Assembly: GCA_016208165.1 (NCBI GenBank)
Contig: JACQYL010000029.1
Location: 1-64,000 of the forward strand
Reading direction: 5' to 3'
DNA from: Deltaproteobacteria bacterium
GTDB lineage: Bacteria; Desulfobacterota; Desulfarculia; JACQYL01
Length of the DNA stretch: 64,000 nucleotides
In this document: positions 8,460-18,230 of the stretch, one piece after another
How the letters are laid out: every line of letters starts with the position of its first letter
Numbering within the stretch: the stretch's first letter is position 1
Position numbers and translations under genes: made by a program
The notes under the pieces: generated by a model
The model's database searches: none
Told to the model about the DNA's origin: nothing
What the model saw: only the letters and a program-made list of their open reading frames with translations

Positions 8460-10442
8460 ATGCCGCGAATCAGCTCGTACTCCCTGATGCTGCTGCTCGC
8501 AGTCCTGCTCGGAGCCGTGGGCTGCGGCGGAGGAAACGACTCCTCTGACGGGGGAGCCGAAACAGGCGGGGCCAAGATCGTCGTGGGTCCCTCGGTGTCC
8601 GTTTCGAATACGGAGATCCCTACGGCAGGGGGCGCGATTACCGTTCCGCCGGGAAGTCCGATTGCGGGTTTCGAGATCGAGATTCCGGACGGGGCCTACG
8701 ACGAGACGAAGTCCGTTGCCATCTCCTACGCCCCCATCGAGAGCCATGCGTTCGGGAGCCTCATCGTCCCGGTGCTGCCCCTGATACGCATCGATGACGG
8801 CGGCGGGACCGCGAGTCAACCCATTCTCATCACGATCCCGCTTTCGATCCATGATGACGAGTTCGCCATGGCGTTCGCGTACAACGAGTCGACCGGAGAA
8901 CTCGAAGGTTTGCCCCTGGTCACGATGACCAGCCAATCGCTTTCCGTACTTAGCTTACATTTGTCCGGGACTTCATCCGGTCTCCCTCCATCTTTCACAA
9001 AACAGGACGACCCGCTCGAAACCCGTTCCCTGTACATCCTGGTGTCAAAGATTTTCAGGAACGAGCTGGAAAAGGACGCGGATTCCGGGTTTCGTCCCGG
9101 ACAGGACGACTGGCAATTCAGGAACCTGGGGTCGCACATCGCGCCCAGAGGCCACTGCTCGGGACAGAGCGTGGCGGCGATGTGGTATTATGCGGAAAAG
9201 CCGCGCAGTGGGGCCCCGCACCTGTACGGCCTCTACGACAACAACGGGAATGAACCGAGACCTGCCGGTTTTTGGCAGGACGATTCCAACGCGTATCGAC
9301 TCTGTTCCGTTTTGCAGAAAGAGAGTAGCTACGGATCCCTGAGCGGTCGCCTGATCGACCGTTTTCAAAACCTGTCCTACGCCGGCGATCAGGAAACCAT
9401 GGCGGCGTTTTCCTATGCGCTCCGAGTAACCGGAAACCCCCAGCTCGTGTTTATGTGGGGAGAGAAGAACGGCGAGCAACAAGGCCATGCCATGATCGTA
9501 TATCGAAAAGAGGGAAAGAAGCTCTACGTGGCCGATCCCAACTATTCCGGTGCAGCGGACCGTGAAATCAGCCTCATCTTCACGGAATTCTATCCGTATG
9601 CGTCGGGGTCAAGCGCATCAGACCTTGGGACGCTCTTTAGCAAGATCCGGTACATGGCTGTCGGCGCCTTTCTGGACTGGTCTTCCATTGCGGGCTACTG
9701 GTCGCAGATGGAGAACGGAACCATCGGCGACGAGCAGTTCCCGAGTTACACCCTGAAGGCGCTGAATGATGACGATGAATACGTGGAACTCGAAGACGGA
9801 TTCACTCGTACGAGTGATTATCTGACGGTCCTCATACAAGCCAATTCCTTCGATGCCCATTTCATGGTGTACGACGCGAAGGGATTTGAGATCGCTGTTT
9901 CGGAAAGCGGGATCATTCGCGGACTGGATAAAGGGAAACAGCGGATCGGATTCCATATCACGGACGAAGCCGGGAAGTATGTGGATTTCCGGTGGTTCGA
10001 AGTGGAAATCAAGGGCCTCGGCGTTGAAATGAAATGCACGGCCTTCGTGAACGTTGCTGTGGAAGGGTACGACCCGGTACCCTTTGATGTTTCATCAGCG
10101 ACATCGAGCTTTGATGACCTGGGCGGGTGGACTTTCCGGGCCGAATCGGGAGCCGGCGAATACGTATATCTTACCATCTCCGACCTTCGAGGAAGCGGCG
10201 CCTACTCCTGCGACGGCAGCCAGGGTGCTCCGAACAGTGCAGTATGGATTCTCATGAGAGATGGAGAGTGGCTGGATTTTACGCCCAATCTCTATTACGA
10301 CTATTACCTCACCATCGATATTGCGTCGAGCACGTCGGACTCCGTCAGCGGTTCCTTTTCAGGCAAAGGGGTCGAGCTATTGACCGACACTTACGTCCAT
10401 ATCGTTTCGGAGGTGTCCGGGTCTTTTTCGTGCAGCTATTAA
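8460..10442 (+). CDS. Large lipoprotein with ZU5-like N-terminus and papain-like protease domain
   Basis: 660-residue predicted lipoprotein. The signal peptide SYSLMLLLAVLLGAVGC ends in a lipobox with the lipidated Cys at residue 22, followed by a Gly/Ser/Asp-rich linker. Residues about 55-170 (GGAITVPPGSPIAGFEIEIPDGAYDETK) resemble ZU5-type beta domains. The next part contains GHCSGQSVAAMWYY (Cys233), GHAMIVY (His343) and ADPN (Asp359/Asn361), spaced like a cysteine-peptidase triad of the C1/C39 type; the protease call is inference from these motifs. The C-terminal 250 residues are beta-rich with no family I recognise. GGAGG precedes the ATG. It converges with the caspase-like lipoprotein at 10529-12064. 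Confidence 0.7.
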   Translation: MPRISSYSLMLLLAVLLGAVGCGGGNDSSDGGAETGGAKIVVGPSVSVSNTEIPTAGGAITVPPGSPIAGFEIEIPDGAYDETKSVAISYAPIESHAFGSLIVPVLPLIRIDDGGGTASQPILITIPLSIHDDEFAMAFAYNESTGELEGLPLVTMTSQSLSVLSLHLSGTSSGLPPSFTKQDDPLETRSLYILVSKIFRNELEKDADSGFRPGQDDWQFRNLGSHIAPRGHCSGQSVAAMWYYAEKPRSGAPHLYGLYDNNGNEPRPAGFWQDDSNAYRLCSVLQKESSYGSLSGRLIDRFQNLSYAGDQETMAAFSYALRVTGNPQLVFMWGEKNGEQQGHAMIVYRKEGKKLYVADPNYSGAADREISLIFTEFYPYASGSSASDLGTLFSKIRYMAVGAFLDWSSIAGYWSQMENGTIGDEQFPSYTLKALNDDDEYVELEDGFTRTSDYLTVLIQANSFDAHFMVYDAKGFEIAVSESGIIRGLDKGKQRIGFHITDEAGKYVDFRWFEVEIKGLGVEMKCTAFVNVAVEGYDPVPFDVSSATSSFDDLGGWTFRAESGAGEYVYLTISDLRGSGAYSCDGSQGAPNSAVWILMRDGEWLDFTPNLYYDYYLTIDIASSTSDSVSGSFSGKGVELLTDTYVHIVSEVSGSFSCSY

Positions 10443-10528
10443 ACCGCCCGGACGAGGCTTCTATGCCGAGAAGGAAGAAGAGCTACTGCCGATTACTTCG
10501 CCCCTTATCCGGCACTCGACCCTCCGCC

Positions 10529-12064
10529 TCACTTCACTTGAAGCGTCAGATTCCAGATTGTTGGGTCTCCGCTGCTCGTGGTGATGAGGGGGTGCTTGGC
10601 TACGCCGAGCACCTTCTGCGTTTCATCGGGCATGGCCCTTTCAAGGTAGGCCCGGAGTTCACCCAATGTGATCGTGCCGTCTTTCGCTCCGGCGCTCTGA
10701 AAGCCATCCGCCGCACCTTCAAGGCCCTGGAGAACGCAGTGCGTAAACGCCCCGTTGCGCCACGAACTGTGTTCGACGGCTTGCCGGTCCGTGTCCGCGC
10801 TCACCATGAAAACCCACCCTTTCGGCACCCGACCTTGATCGTGCATGCGTCTAACCGCCGGGACCACGGAAAGCCCCCGTTCGCCGCGGGTGATCAGTTT
10901 CCCCGCATGGCAGGTATCGGCCAGGACCACCACGTTCTTAGCCTGTCGTTCCTTCAGCGAGCCGATGACCCGGTCCATGCGGAATCCCGTCGGTGGGACG
11001 CGGATATCGGTATCGTAGCAGGCAAAGTAGACTCTCTCCGGGTCCTCGGGGTCGGTAAAGCCATGCCCCGCCCAATAGAGCACAACGAGATCTTTTGATC
11101 CGGCTTTTGTAAGCCACGATTCGAGTGCGACTCGAATATTGCGCTCCGCTGCGTCCTCATCGATCAGAACCCGGACGTGATCGGATGACCATCCCGCTCC
11201 GGTCAGCCATCGTGCGAACATGCGCGCATCATCGGCCGCGAACGGGAGAGCGTCGAGTCCCCCCTGACCGGCAAAGGCATACTTTGAGACACCAACCACC
11301 ACCGCCCATCGATTGTATCCCGTATCGACAGGACCGGGGACGACGGACTCGCGGGGAACGGCCGGCTCCGGACCCACAGAGATGTTCGTTGGGGGGGCCG
11401 GGGCGACTTCATTGACCATCCCCTTCTTTGCACGGGCCAGGGCGGCCATCTTGGGAAGTTCCGGCGCCTCTGCGATCCGCTTCGCCAGGTCATCGGCCAG
11501 TTGCACTCGAAGCGCGTCGATTGCCAGGCGAAAGTCGGCGCCCCATTGCGGATGTATGACCTCCGCATGCACGCTGTCCCGGATCACTGGATCCTTTCCC
11601 GAATCCCGGACGCCTACTTCATAGGTCACGGTTCCCGTGGCCGACGGCCTCAATCCGATTAGCCCCATGTTGCTTGTAAGCGTTTTTGTAGCCGTTATGG
11701 AGTCGACACGTCCTCTTACGTAGATGTCTCCGGTGGCCTCGGATATAGACACTTGCGTGAAACGCCCCGTTTTTTGAAGCTCTTTGGCAAGCTCGTCACG
11801 GAGCGCCGCACCGAATGACCTGCAGTCATACACGGCATCGAAGTTAGCGGCTACATCCACTCTATCGAGGTGTTCGCTATCGAAGGCGCTGATTCCACAG
11901 GAGACGCCCAGGCTTGGAAGTTCCGCCGTTTGCTTTGGAATCCCGTACAGCGGGGCTTGCCCACGCGAATAGTGCCCGGCGGCGCAGCCGATTACATCGA
12001 AAAGGAGAAGGCAAGGCAGGAGTAGCGAACCCCATCGGCGGCATCGGGCATACGGCTTTCTCAT
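10529..12064 (-). CDS. Caspase-like (peptidase C14) lipoprotein
   Basis: 511 residues. The start at 12064 is chosen because AAAGGAG lies six bases upstream and it opens directly into a lipoprotein signal (WGSLLLPCLLLFDVIGC, Cys at 27); an upstream ATG 13 codons earlier lacks these. Residues about 50-220 form an uncharacterised beta-rich domain, followed by a Pro-rich linker and a C14 domain: WAVVVGVSKY, YWAGHGF with catalytic His334, and ADTCHAGK with catalytic Cys385. Such peptidases cleave after Arg, Lys or Asp and are often part of signalling or cell-death systems, here placed at the membrane outside the cytoplasm. It converges with the papain-like lipoprotein, 86 bases apart, without a clear terminator between. 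Confidence 0.85.
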   Translation of the reverse strand: MRKPYARCRRWGSLLLPCLLLFDVIGCAAGHYSRGQAPLYGIPKQTAELPSLGVSCGISAFDSEHLDRVDVAANFDAVYDCRSFGAALRDELAKELQKTGRFTQVSISEATGDIYVRGRVDSITATKTLTSNMGLIGLRPSATGTVTYEVGVRDSGKDPVIRDSVHAEVIHPQWGADFRLAIDALRVQLADDLAKRIAEAPELPKMAALARAKKGMVNEVAPAPPTNISVGPEPAVPRESVVPGPVDTGYNRWAVVVGVSKYAFAGQGGLDALPFAADDARMFARWLTGAGWSSDHVRVLIDEDAAERNIRVALESWLTKAGSKDLVVLYWAGHGFTDPEDPERVYFACYDTDIRVPPTGFRMDRVIGSLKERQAKNVVVLADTCHAGKLITRGERGLSVVPAVRRMHDQGRVPKGWVFMVSADTDRQAVEHSSWRNGAFTHCVLQGLEGAADGFQSAGAKDGTITLGELRAYLERAMPDETQKVLGVAKHPLITTSSGDPTIWNLTLQVK

Positions 12065-12379
12065 GGATCGCTCCTTTGCGAAATGCCCCCGCACGAGTGG
12101 CATGCGCTACAACACGCGGAGGTTTGATGGGGCCCCAAAAACAAATGCCTCCGAAGGGATGCAAGAATCCTTCGAAGGCTCGTGGACAGGTATACTCTCC
12201 GGCCATCCTTCCATCGCTCTCCCCGGAAAGATCCGGTGGTGTCAACAGAGGGGTAAACAGAGGAATGAATAATGTATATAGAATATCAACTGCCGGACGA
12301 AATGTCCAACCATGTGTTTCTTCGAAGCAGCGAATAGGGGCAGACCGTTGCTGTTTTTGTTGCGAGGCGCCTCATCGAT
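12065..12379. other. Upstream region of the caspase-like lipoprotein and tetR (divergent)
   Basis: About 315 bases between divergent genes. It carries the AAAGGAG ribosome site for the minus-strand lipoprotein at 12070-12077. I see no minus-strand promoter with both elements and no gene. Confidence 0.4.
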
Positions 12380-12408
12380 TTGACAAAATCAAATTCCCGT
12401 ATTAAATA
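12380..12408 (+). promoter_or_regulatory. Candidate promoter for the TetR-efflux operon
   Basis: Perfect TTGACA at 12380-12385, 17-base spacer, then TAAATA at 12403-12408, in very AT-rich DNA. An imperfect dyad (TTAAAT...ATTTTAA, 12402-12418) overlaps the -10 and start region and would be a natural place for autorepression by the TetR protein. The operator part is inference. Confidence 0.55.
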
Positions 12409-12443
12409 TACATTTTAATTTTTTTGGCGACGGAGAGACGCTC

Positions 12444-13112
12444 ATGGCAAGAGATTCGGCAAGCACCAAAGAGCGGCTGCTGGAAGCCGCATGCAACGTC
12501 TTTGCGGCAAAAGGGTTTCGGGACGCCACGGTGGCGGAGATCTGCGAAGAGGCTGGTGCAAACATTGCCGCCGTAAATTACCATTTCCGGGACAAGGAAA
12601 CGCTGTACGCGGAAGCCTGGCGCCTGGCCTTCCAGAGATCCCTGGCGGTCCATCCGCCGGACGGCGGAGTGGACGAAAAAGCGCCGGCGGAAGAACGCCT
12701 TCGCGGCCGGATTCTCTCCCTTGTACGTAGAATCGTCGATCCGGAGAGTCTCGAATTCGCCATTGTCCATAAAGAACTGGCCAACCCCACCGGCCTCCTC
12801 GTCAAGGTGATCCTGGAATCCCTCGAACCGTTGCGTCACGCCCTGGAGGGCATCGTTCGTGAATTGCTGGGCGACGGCGCTTCGCAACGTCAGGTCCAAC
12901 TCTGCCACATGAGCATTCGAGGGCAGTGTTTCGATCTTTTGTCTCGCGAGCAGTGGCGCAAGTTGTTCGCTAAAGCGGAGGTGAATTTCGGACCTCCTCC
13001 CCTGGAGGCAGGCATCGAGGCGATAACGGATCATATTACCCTTTTCAGCATGGCGGGCATCCGCGAGCTGCGACGGCGGATCGAAAACGGAGAGCTCCGT
13101 GAGCGGCAATAG
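12444..13112 (+). CDS. TetR-family repressor, CecR/YbiH-like
   Basis: 222-residue one-component regulator. The N-terminal HTH is typical: STKERLLEAACNVFAAKGF followed by VAEICEEAGANIAAVNYHF and the KETLY turn at about residues 10-55. The C-terminal part (LVRRIVDPESLEF, HKELANPTG) resembles the ligand domain of CecR (YbiH), whose gene in enterobacteria also precedes an HlyD/ABC export operon. Here it directly precedes an HlyD-ABC-permease-OMF set, with 33 bases to the next gene, so it most likely represses that efflux operon in response to a small molecule. The ligand is unknown. Confidence 0.87.
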   Translation: MARDSASTKERLLEAACNVFAAKGFRDATVAEICEEAGANIAAVNYHFRDKETLYAEAWRLAFQRSLAVHPPDGGVDEKAPAEERLRGRILSLVRRIVDPESLEFAIVHKELANPTGLLVKVILESLEPLRHALEGIVRELLGDGASQRQVQLCHMSIRGQCFDLLSREQWRKLFAKAEVNFGPPPLEAGIEAITDHITLFSMAGIRELRRRIENGELRERQ

Positions 13113-13145
13113 ACGGGTTCACGTACGTGTAAATCGGGAGTAACC

Positions 13146-14504
13146 ATGAGACTGTTCAACAAAAGAAGAGTCCTGGCGCTGATCGTTCTGGGACTCTTCG
13201 GGGCGGCGGGCGCCTGGTATTTCCAACGCGACAACGGACAAGCCGCCTCCTTTCGCACGGCGGCGGTGGAACGCGGTGATTTGCTGGTCTCGATCAGCGC
13301 CACCGGCACCGTCGAGCCCGTGGAGGTGGTCGACGTCGGGGCCCAGGTGGCCGGGCGGATTCTGTCCTTCGGACAAGACGCGGACGGCAAGACCGTGGAC
13401 TACGGCTCCGTGGTCAGTGAAGGAACCGTGCTGGCCCGCATCGACGATTCGCTGTACGCGGCCGACGAGGCCCAGGCCGAGGCATTGCTACAGTCCGCCA
13501 AGGCCGGCGTCGAGGTGGCCAAGGCCGACTTAGAACAATTGAAAGCCAAACTCCACCAGGCCGAACGCGATTGGCTGCGGGCCCAGAAATTGGGTCCCTC
13601 CGACGCATTGTCGCAGGCGAGCTACGACGCCTACAAGTCCGCCTACGAGACAGCCAAGGCGAATGTCACCGTGGGTGAGGCAGCCATCCTGCAGGCCGAG
13701 GCCGCCGTCGCCCAGGCCCAAGCCTCCCTGAGGCGAACGCAGCGAAACCTGGGATACTGCACGATCACTTCGCCGGTCAGAGGCGTTATCATCGATCGCC
13801 GCGTCAACATCGGACAGACCGTAGTCGCCAGTCTGAACGCTCCCAGCCTGTTCCTGATCGCCAAGGACCTCACGCGCATGCAAGTGTGGGTGGCGGTCAA
13901 CGAGGCCGATATCAGCAAAATTCATCCCGGCCAGCCCGTGACCTTCACCTTGGACGCCTTTTCGGGCGAAACCTTTTCGGGGGAAGTGGGCAAGGTTCGA
14001 CTAAACGCTTCCATGACCCAGAATGTCGTGACGTACACGGTAGAGATCACGACGGACAATTCCAACGGGCGTCTGCTTCCTTATCTCACAGCCAATGTTC
14101 AGTTCGAGTTGCATCGCAGAAACAATGTGTTGTTGGCGCCAAACGGCGCCCTCCGTTGGGAACCGACAGTGGATCAAATTGCTCCAAAGTTCCGGGACGC
14201 CTTCGAGAATCCGGAAGCAGAGCAACCGGCTGAAGAGGACCGACGGAGTACGTCAGGGTCCCCAAAGTCGGCGTCCGAAACCACACATGCAGGCGTCCTA
14301 TGGGTGATCGATGGGCAACAGGTGCGGCCTCTCCGTGTGCGGACGGGCTTGACGGACGGTTTCATGACGGAGGTTCAGGGTGAGGAGCTGAAAGAGGGGG
14401 TGATCGTCGTCACCGGTTTGCAGTCTGAGAATACCGCCCAGAGTGACACGGGCAGCCCGTTCACGCCCAAATTTCCTCGATCGAAAGCCGGCAGCTCAAG
14501 GTAG
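13146..14504 (+). CDS. Periplasmic adaptor (HlyD/MacA-like) of tripartite efflux
   Basis: 452-residue membrane fusion protein that bridges an inner-membrane ABC permease and an outer-membrane channel. One N-terminal membrane anchor (RVLALIVLGLFGAAGAWYF, about 6-25) is followed by a lipoyl-like half motif (SATGTVEPVEVVDVGAQVAGRI), a long coiled-coil hairpin rich in Ala/Glu/Gln (about 100-195), the second lipoyl half (YCTITSPVRGVIIDRRVNIGQTV), a beta-barrel and a membrane-proximal domain. The order is that of MacA. GGAG lies before the ATG. Genes for ATPase, permease and outer-membrane factor follow directly. Confidence 0.9.
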   Translation: MRLFNKRRVLALIVLGLFGAAGAWYFQRDNGQAASFRTAAVERGDLLVSISATGTVEPVEVVDVGAQVAGRILSFGQDADGKTVDYGSVVSEGTVLARIDDSLYAADEAQAEALLQSAKAGVEVAKADLEQLKAKLHQAERDWLRAQKLGPSDALSQASYDAYKSAYETAKANVTVGEAAILQAEAAVAQAQASLRRTQRNLGYCTITSPVRGVIIDRRVNIGQTVVASLNAPSLFLIAKDLTRMQVWVAVNEADISKIHPGQPVTFTLDAFSGETFSGEVGKVRLNASMTQNVVTYTVEITTDNSNGRLLPYLTANVQFELHRRNNVLLAPNGALRWEPTVDQIAPKFRDAFENPEAEQPAEEDRRSTSGSPKSASETTHAGVLWVIDGQQVRPLRVRTGLTDGFMTEVQGEELKEGVIVVTGLQSENTAQSDTGSPFTPKFPRSKAGSSR

Positions 14505-14539
14505 ATGTGTCAGCCTCTTCCTGTGGAGCAAGAAGATTC

Positions 14540-15298
14540 ATGGATCTCATAGAACTGCGCAATATTTACAAAACATACCACATGGGCGACATTACCGTCC
14601 CGGTGCTCAAGGGCGTTTCTCTCATCGTTGCCCGGGGCGAGCTTGTCGCGCTGATGGGTACTTCAGGTTCAGGCAAGAGCACCCTGATGAACGTATTGGG
14701 ATGCCTGGATCGACCCACCTCGGGGGAGTACTGGTTCGAAGGCCGGGAAGTGGCGAGGCTCTCCCCGGATGAACGCGCCCTGTTGCGAAACACGAAAATC
14801 GGCTTTGTCTTTCAAAGCTTCAACCTGCTGCCTCGCACCAGCGCCTTGGAAAACGTGATGATGCCTCTTTCCTACGCCCCCGGCCGCCTCACCGATCGGG
14901 AGGCCGGGAAGCGAGCCGAAGAAATGCTCCATCGGGTCGGTTTGAGGGACCGGATGGAGCATGAGCCTTCCCGACTTTCGGGAGGGGAACAACAGCGGGT
15001 GGCGATCGCCCGGGCCCTGATCAACCATCCCCCGCTGCTCTTTGCCGACGAACCCACGGGGAATCTCGACTCTCGCACGAGTGGGGAGATCCTCCGGATG
15101 TTCCATCAGCTGAACGAAGAGGACGGCATCACGATCTTCCTGGTCACCCATGACCCGGAAGTGGCTCAGCAAACGGGCCGGGTGATCCGCATCCGCGACG
15201 GAGTCATTGTCGATGGCGCTCTCGCCGCGGTTAAGGATCGAACCGATGCGCGGGCAGGAGCTTCGCCCGATTCGACGCCGGGAGGAGACGCGAGATGA
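14540..15298 (+). CDS. ABC exporter ATPase (MacB/LolD-type)
   Basis: 252-residue nucleotide-binding subunit. Walker [11 protein letters not shown]-loop [12 protein letters not shown], signature [15 protein letters not shown], Walker [13 protein letters not shown] and switch His in LVTHDPEVA are all intact. The start at 14540 gives the family N-terminus [13 protein letters not shown]; a GTG at 14507 would add 11 residues unlike the family. The stop overlaps the permease start by four bases (ATGA), so ATPase and permease are separate chains here rather than the single MacB protein of enterobacteria. Confidence 0.92.
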   Translation: MDLIELRNIYKTYHMGDITVPVLKGVSLIVARGELVALMGTSGSGKSTLMNVLGCLDRPTSGEYWFEGREVARLSPDERALLRNTKIGFVFQSFNLLPRTSALENVMMPLSYAPGRLTDREAGKRAEEMLHRVGLRDRMEHEPSRLSGGEQQRVAIARALINHPPLLFADEPTGNLDSRTSGEILRMFHQLNEEDGITIFLVTHDPEVAQQTGRVIRIRDGVIVDGALAAVKDRTDARAGASPDSTPGGDAR

Positions 15299-16659
15299 GC
15301 GGCTCCCATACCATCCGAACCGCGTTAAAAGCGCTGAGGCGCAACCCGATGCGCGCCATGCTGACCACGCTGGGCATTGTCATCGGCGTGGCGGCGGTCA
15401 TCGCCATGATGGAGATCGGCTCCGGTTCCTCGGCGGCCATTCAAGCGGCCATATCGAGCATGGGGGCCAACGTCCTGATGGTCATGCCCGGTACGGCCGC
15501 CAGCGGGGGCGTGAGCTTCGGTATGGGCAGCGTTACAACCCTGAGGCCGGAGGATTGTGACGCCATCCTCCGGGAATGCCCGTCCGTCCGCGCTGCCGCC
15601 CCGATGGTTCGCGCCCGTACGCAGGTCGTGTACGGCAATCGCAACTGGGTTCCATCCTCGATGGACGGAACCACGGCGGCCTTCCTGAAGGTGCGGGATT
15701 GGACTATCGCCGAGGGAGAGCCGTTCACGGATCGCGACGTGCTCAACGCCAACAGGGTGTGTCTCGTGGGGCAGACCCTGGTACGCGAGCTGTTTCAAGG
15801 TGAATCACCCGTTGGTAAGGAGATGCGGGTCAAGAACGTTACGTTCCGGGTTGTAGGCGTCTTGGGGAAAAAAGGAGCCAATATGATGGGCATGGACCAG
15901 GACGACATTCTGCTGGCGCCCTGGACCACCATAAAGTACCGGGTGACGGGTTCGACCCTGGAAACGGCGAACCAGAGCGCCGGCGCCGGGTCCGGCAGCT
16001 CGGTAAACACGCTGAGCAACCTCTATCCCGGCAGCTCCGGCCTCTATCCCGAGCGGTCGGAAATCCAGGCCGCCGACAATCCCATGCCGGTCCGCTTCGC
16101 CAGCATCGATCGCATTATGGCGGCCGCCAACAGCTCGGATGAGATTCCTACCGCCATCCAGGAGATCACGGACGTCCTCCGCGAACGTCATCGAATCCGT
16201 CCCGGCGAACCGGACGATTTTACCATCCGCGACATGACCGAGATGACCAAGACTCTTTCCTCCACCACTACACTGATGACCAATCTATTGCTGTGCGTGG
16301 CCATGATCTCGCTCGTGGTCGGAGGCGTGGGAATCATGAATATCATGCTGGTGTCCGTCAGCGAGCGGACGCGAGAGATCGGGCTTCGTATGGCTGTCGG
16401 CGCCCGCTCCCGGGATATTCTCCGTCAGTTCCTGGTGGAAGCCGTGGTGCTGTGCCTGGTGGGCGCCGCAACAGGCATCCTGCTGGGTCACGGAGGCTCT
16501 CAGTTGGTACGATTGCTGCTGCACTGGCCTGTAGCCACTTCTCCGGGCGCCATCGCCGCAGCCGTGCTCGCGGCGTCCACCGTGGGGATTCTTTTCGGGT
16601 TCTACCCGGCGTGGAAGGCGTCGCGCCTGGACCCCATCGAGGCATTACGTTACGAATAA
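15295..16659 (+). CDS. ABC exporter permease (MacB/FtsX-type)
   Basis: 454-residue inner-membrane permease. One transmembrane helix near the N-terminus (AMLTTLGIVIGVAAVIAMMEIG) is followed by a large periplasmic MacB_PCD domain (about 50-315) and three C-terminal helices beginning at LLLCVAMISLVVGGVGIMNIMLVSV. The conserved cytoplasmic VSERTREIGLRMAVGARSRDI segment of the family is present. Transported compound cannot be predicted; the family exports antibiotics, peptides and lipoproteins by mechanotransmission. Translationally coupled to the ATPase. Confidence 0.92.
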   Translation: MSGSHTIRTALKALRRNPMRAMLTTLGIVIGVAAVIAMMEIGSGSSAAIQAAISSMGANVLMVMPGTAASGGVSFGMGSVTTLRPEDCDAILRECPSVRAAAPMVRARTQVVYGNRNWVPSSMDGTTAAFLKVRDWTIAEGEPFTDRDVLNANRVCLVGQTLVRELFQGESPVGKEMRVKNVTFRVVGVLGKKGANMMGMDQDDILLAPWTTIKYRVTGSTLETANQSAGAGSGSSVNTLSNLYPGSSGLYPERSEIQAADNPMPVRFASIDRIMAAANSSDEIPTAIQEITDVLRERHRIRPGEPDDFTIRDMTEMTKTLSSTTTLMTNLLLCVAMISLVVGGVGIMNIMLVSVSERTREIGLRMAVGARSRDILRQFLVEAVVLCLVGAATGILLGHGGSQLVRLLLHWPVATSPGAIAAAVLAASTVGILFGFYPAWKASRLDPIEALRYE

Positions 16660-16699
16660 CGATCATAGGGCCGGCGAGCGGCCACAGAGGAGTCCGTAT

Positions 16700-18181
16700 A
16701 TGCTCCGTGGTGACAACGGAGATTCACTACGCCGGATGAGGGCATGCAATTTGGCCCTGTTGGCCGGTTTTTGTCTGGTCCTGTCGGTCACCGGCTGCAC
16801 GGTGGGCCCGGATTTCAGATCTCCGGAACCCCTGGTTCCCGCCGCTTGGGCGGGAGTTCTCGCCGGGACCAGACCGTTGACTCCTGCTGAAACGGATCTG
16901 GCCAGGTGGTGGAGCGTTTTTGACGATCCGATACTCACCTCTCTGGTGGAACGGGCCGTGGTCTCCAATCTGGACCTGAAGCAAGCCGAATCCGGCGTCC
17001 GGCAGGCCCGGGCCTCACGAGGCATCGCCGCCTCGGGGCTGGGTCCGAGCATCGATGCCGGCGGCTCCTTCCAGCGAAGCCGCTCACCCGGATTTGCCGG
17101 CAGAGAAGGAGTCATCCGCGGCGATGCTTCCACCACCAATTTGTATCAGACCGGCTTTGACGCGGGCTGGGAGTTGGATATTTTCGGGGGATTACGTCGC
17201 AGTGTGGAGGCCGCTGAAGCCGACCTCCTGGCCGCTGTGGAAACCCGCCGCGACGTCCTTGTAACCCTGACGGCCGAGGTGGCCCGCAACTACGTCGAGC
17301 TGCGAGCGTTTCAGCAGAGAATCGACATCGCCCGAAGGAACCTCAGAGCCCAACAGGACAGCGCCAGACTGACCCGATTGAGGTTCGAAGCCGGATTCGC
17401 CAGCGGTCTGGACGTCGCCAATGCCGATGCCCAGGTGGCGACCACGGCCTCGCAGATTCCTCTGCTGGAAGCGTCGGCTCAACAGTCCATCTACATACTC
17501 GGAGTCCTTTTGGGACATGAACCCGCGGCCTTGTTGCAGGAGCTGTCACCGGCGGAGGATATTCCCGCCGCTCCACCCCTGGCGCCCGTGGGCATCCCTT
17601 CGGATCTCCTCCGACGCCGCCCGGACATCCGAAGAGCCGAGGCCGAGATTCATGGCGCCACCGCCAGGATCGGCGTGGCCACGGCGGATCTCTTCCCTAA
17701 GTTCAGCCTGACCGGGTCCATGGGATTCCAGTCCTCCACGTCCAGTTCGTTGTTTGATTGGATCAGCCACTTCTGGTCGTTCGGTCCCTCCGCCACCTGG
17801 CGCATCTTCGATACCGGGAAAACGCTCTCCAATATTGAACTGCAGAAAGCCCTGGAAGAGCAATCCGTCATCGCTTATCGGCAGACCGTGCTGACGGCCT
17901 TGCAGGAAGTCGAAAATGCCCTGGTCGTGTCTACAAAGGAACAGGAGCATCGCGAGGCGCTCAAGGATTCCGTCGTCGCCAACCGAAAGGCGGTGGAGTT
18001 GGCCAGGCAACTGTATGTGGAAGGCCAGACCGACTTCCTGAGCGTGCTCGAGGCCCAGAGGTCATTGTTTGCTACGGAGGACGCCTTGACCCAGAGCAAC
18101 GGCACATTGGCCACCAACCTCATTGCTTTATATAAGGCACTTGGCGGGGGATGGCGGACGACTTCCGAATCGGAGAGATAA
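16700..18181 (+). CDS. Outer-membrane efflux lipoprotein (TolC/NodT type)
   Basis: 493-residue outer-membrane channel component. GAGGAG seven bases before the ATG supports the start. A lipobox (VLSVTGC, Cys at about 33) marks it as a NodT-type lipoprotein, followed by TVGPDFRSPEP and two long repeated helical OEP domains with the YxxLGGGW-like end (LYKALGGGW). It completes the tripartite pump with the upstream adaptor, ATPase and permease; all four run on one strand with gaps of 40 bases or less. Confidence 0.92.
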   Translation: MLRGDNGDSLRRMRACNLALLAGFCLVLSVTGCTVGPDFRSPEPLVPAAWAGVLAGTRPLTPAETDLARWWSVFDDPILTSLVERAVVSNLDLKQAESGVRQARASRGIAASGLGPSIDAGGSFQRSRSPGFAGREGVIRGDASTTNLYQTGFDAGWELDIFGGLRRSVEAAEADLLAAVETRRDVLVTLTAEVARNYVELRAFQQRIDIARRNLRAQQDSARLTRLRFEAGFASGLDVANADAQVATTASQIPLLEASAQQSIYILGVLLGHEPAALLQELSPAEDIPAAPPLAPVGIPSDLLRRRPDIRRAEAEIHGATARIGVATADLFPKFSLTGSMGFQSSTSSSLFDWISHFWSFGPSATWRIFDTGKTLSNIELQKALEEQSVIAYRQTVLTALQEVENALVVSTKEQEHREALKDSVVANRKAVELARQLYVEGQTDFLSVLEAQRSLFATEDALTQSNGTLATNLIALYKALGGGWRTTSESER

Positions 18182-18230
18182 GAACGCTGTGGATTCTTCC
18201 AACCTCCAAGGCGCGGGCGTGCGTCCACGA

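Noticed and set aside
12497-13109. Minus-strand open frame opposite the TetR gene
   Set aside because: The plus strand has a clear TetR HTH and operon context; the antisense translation has no family features.
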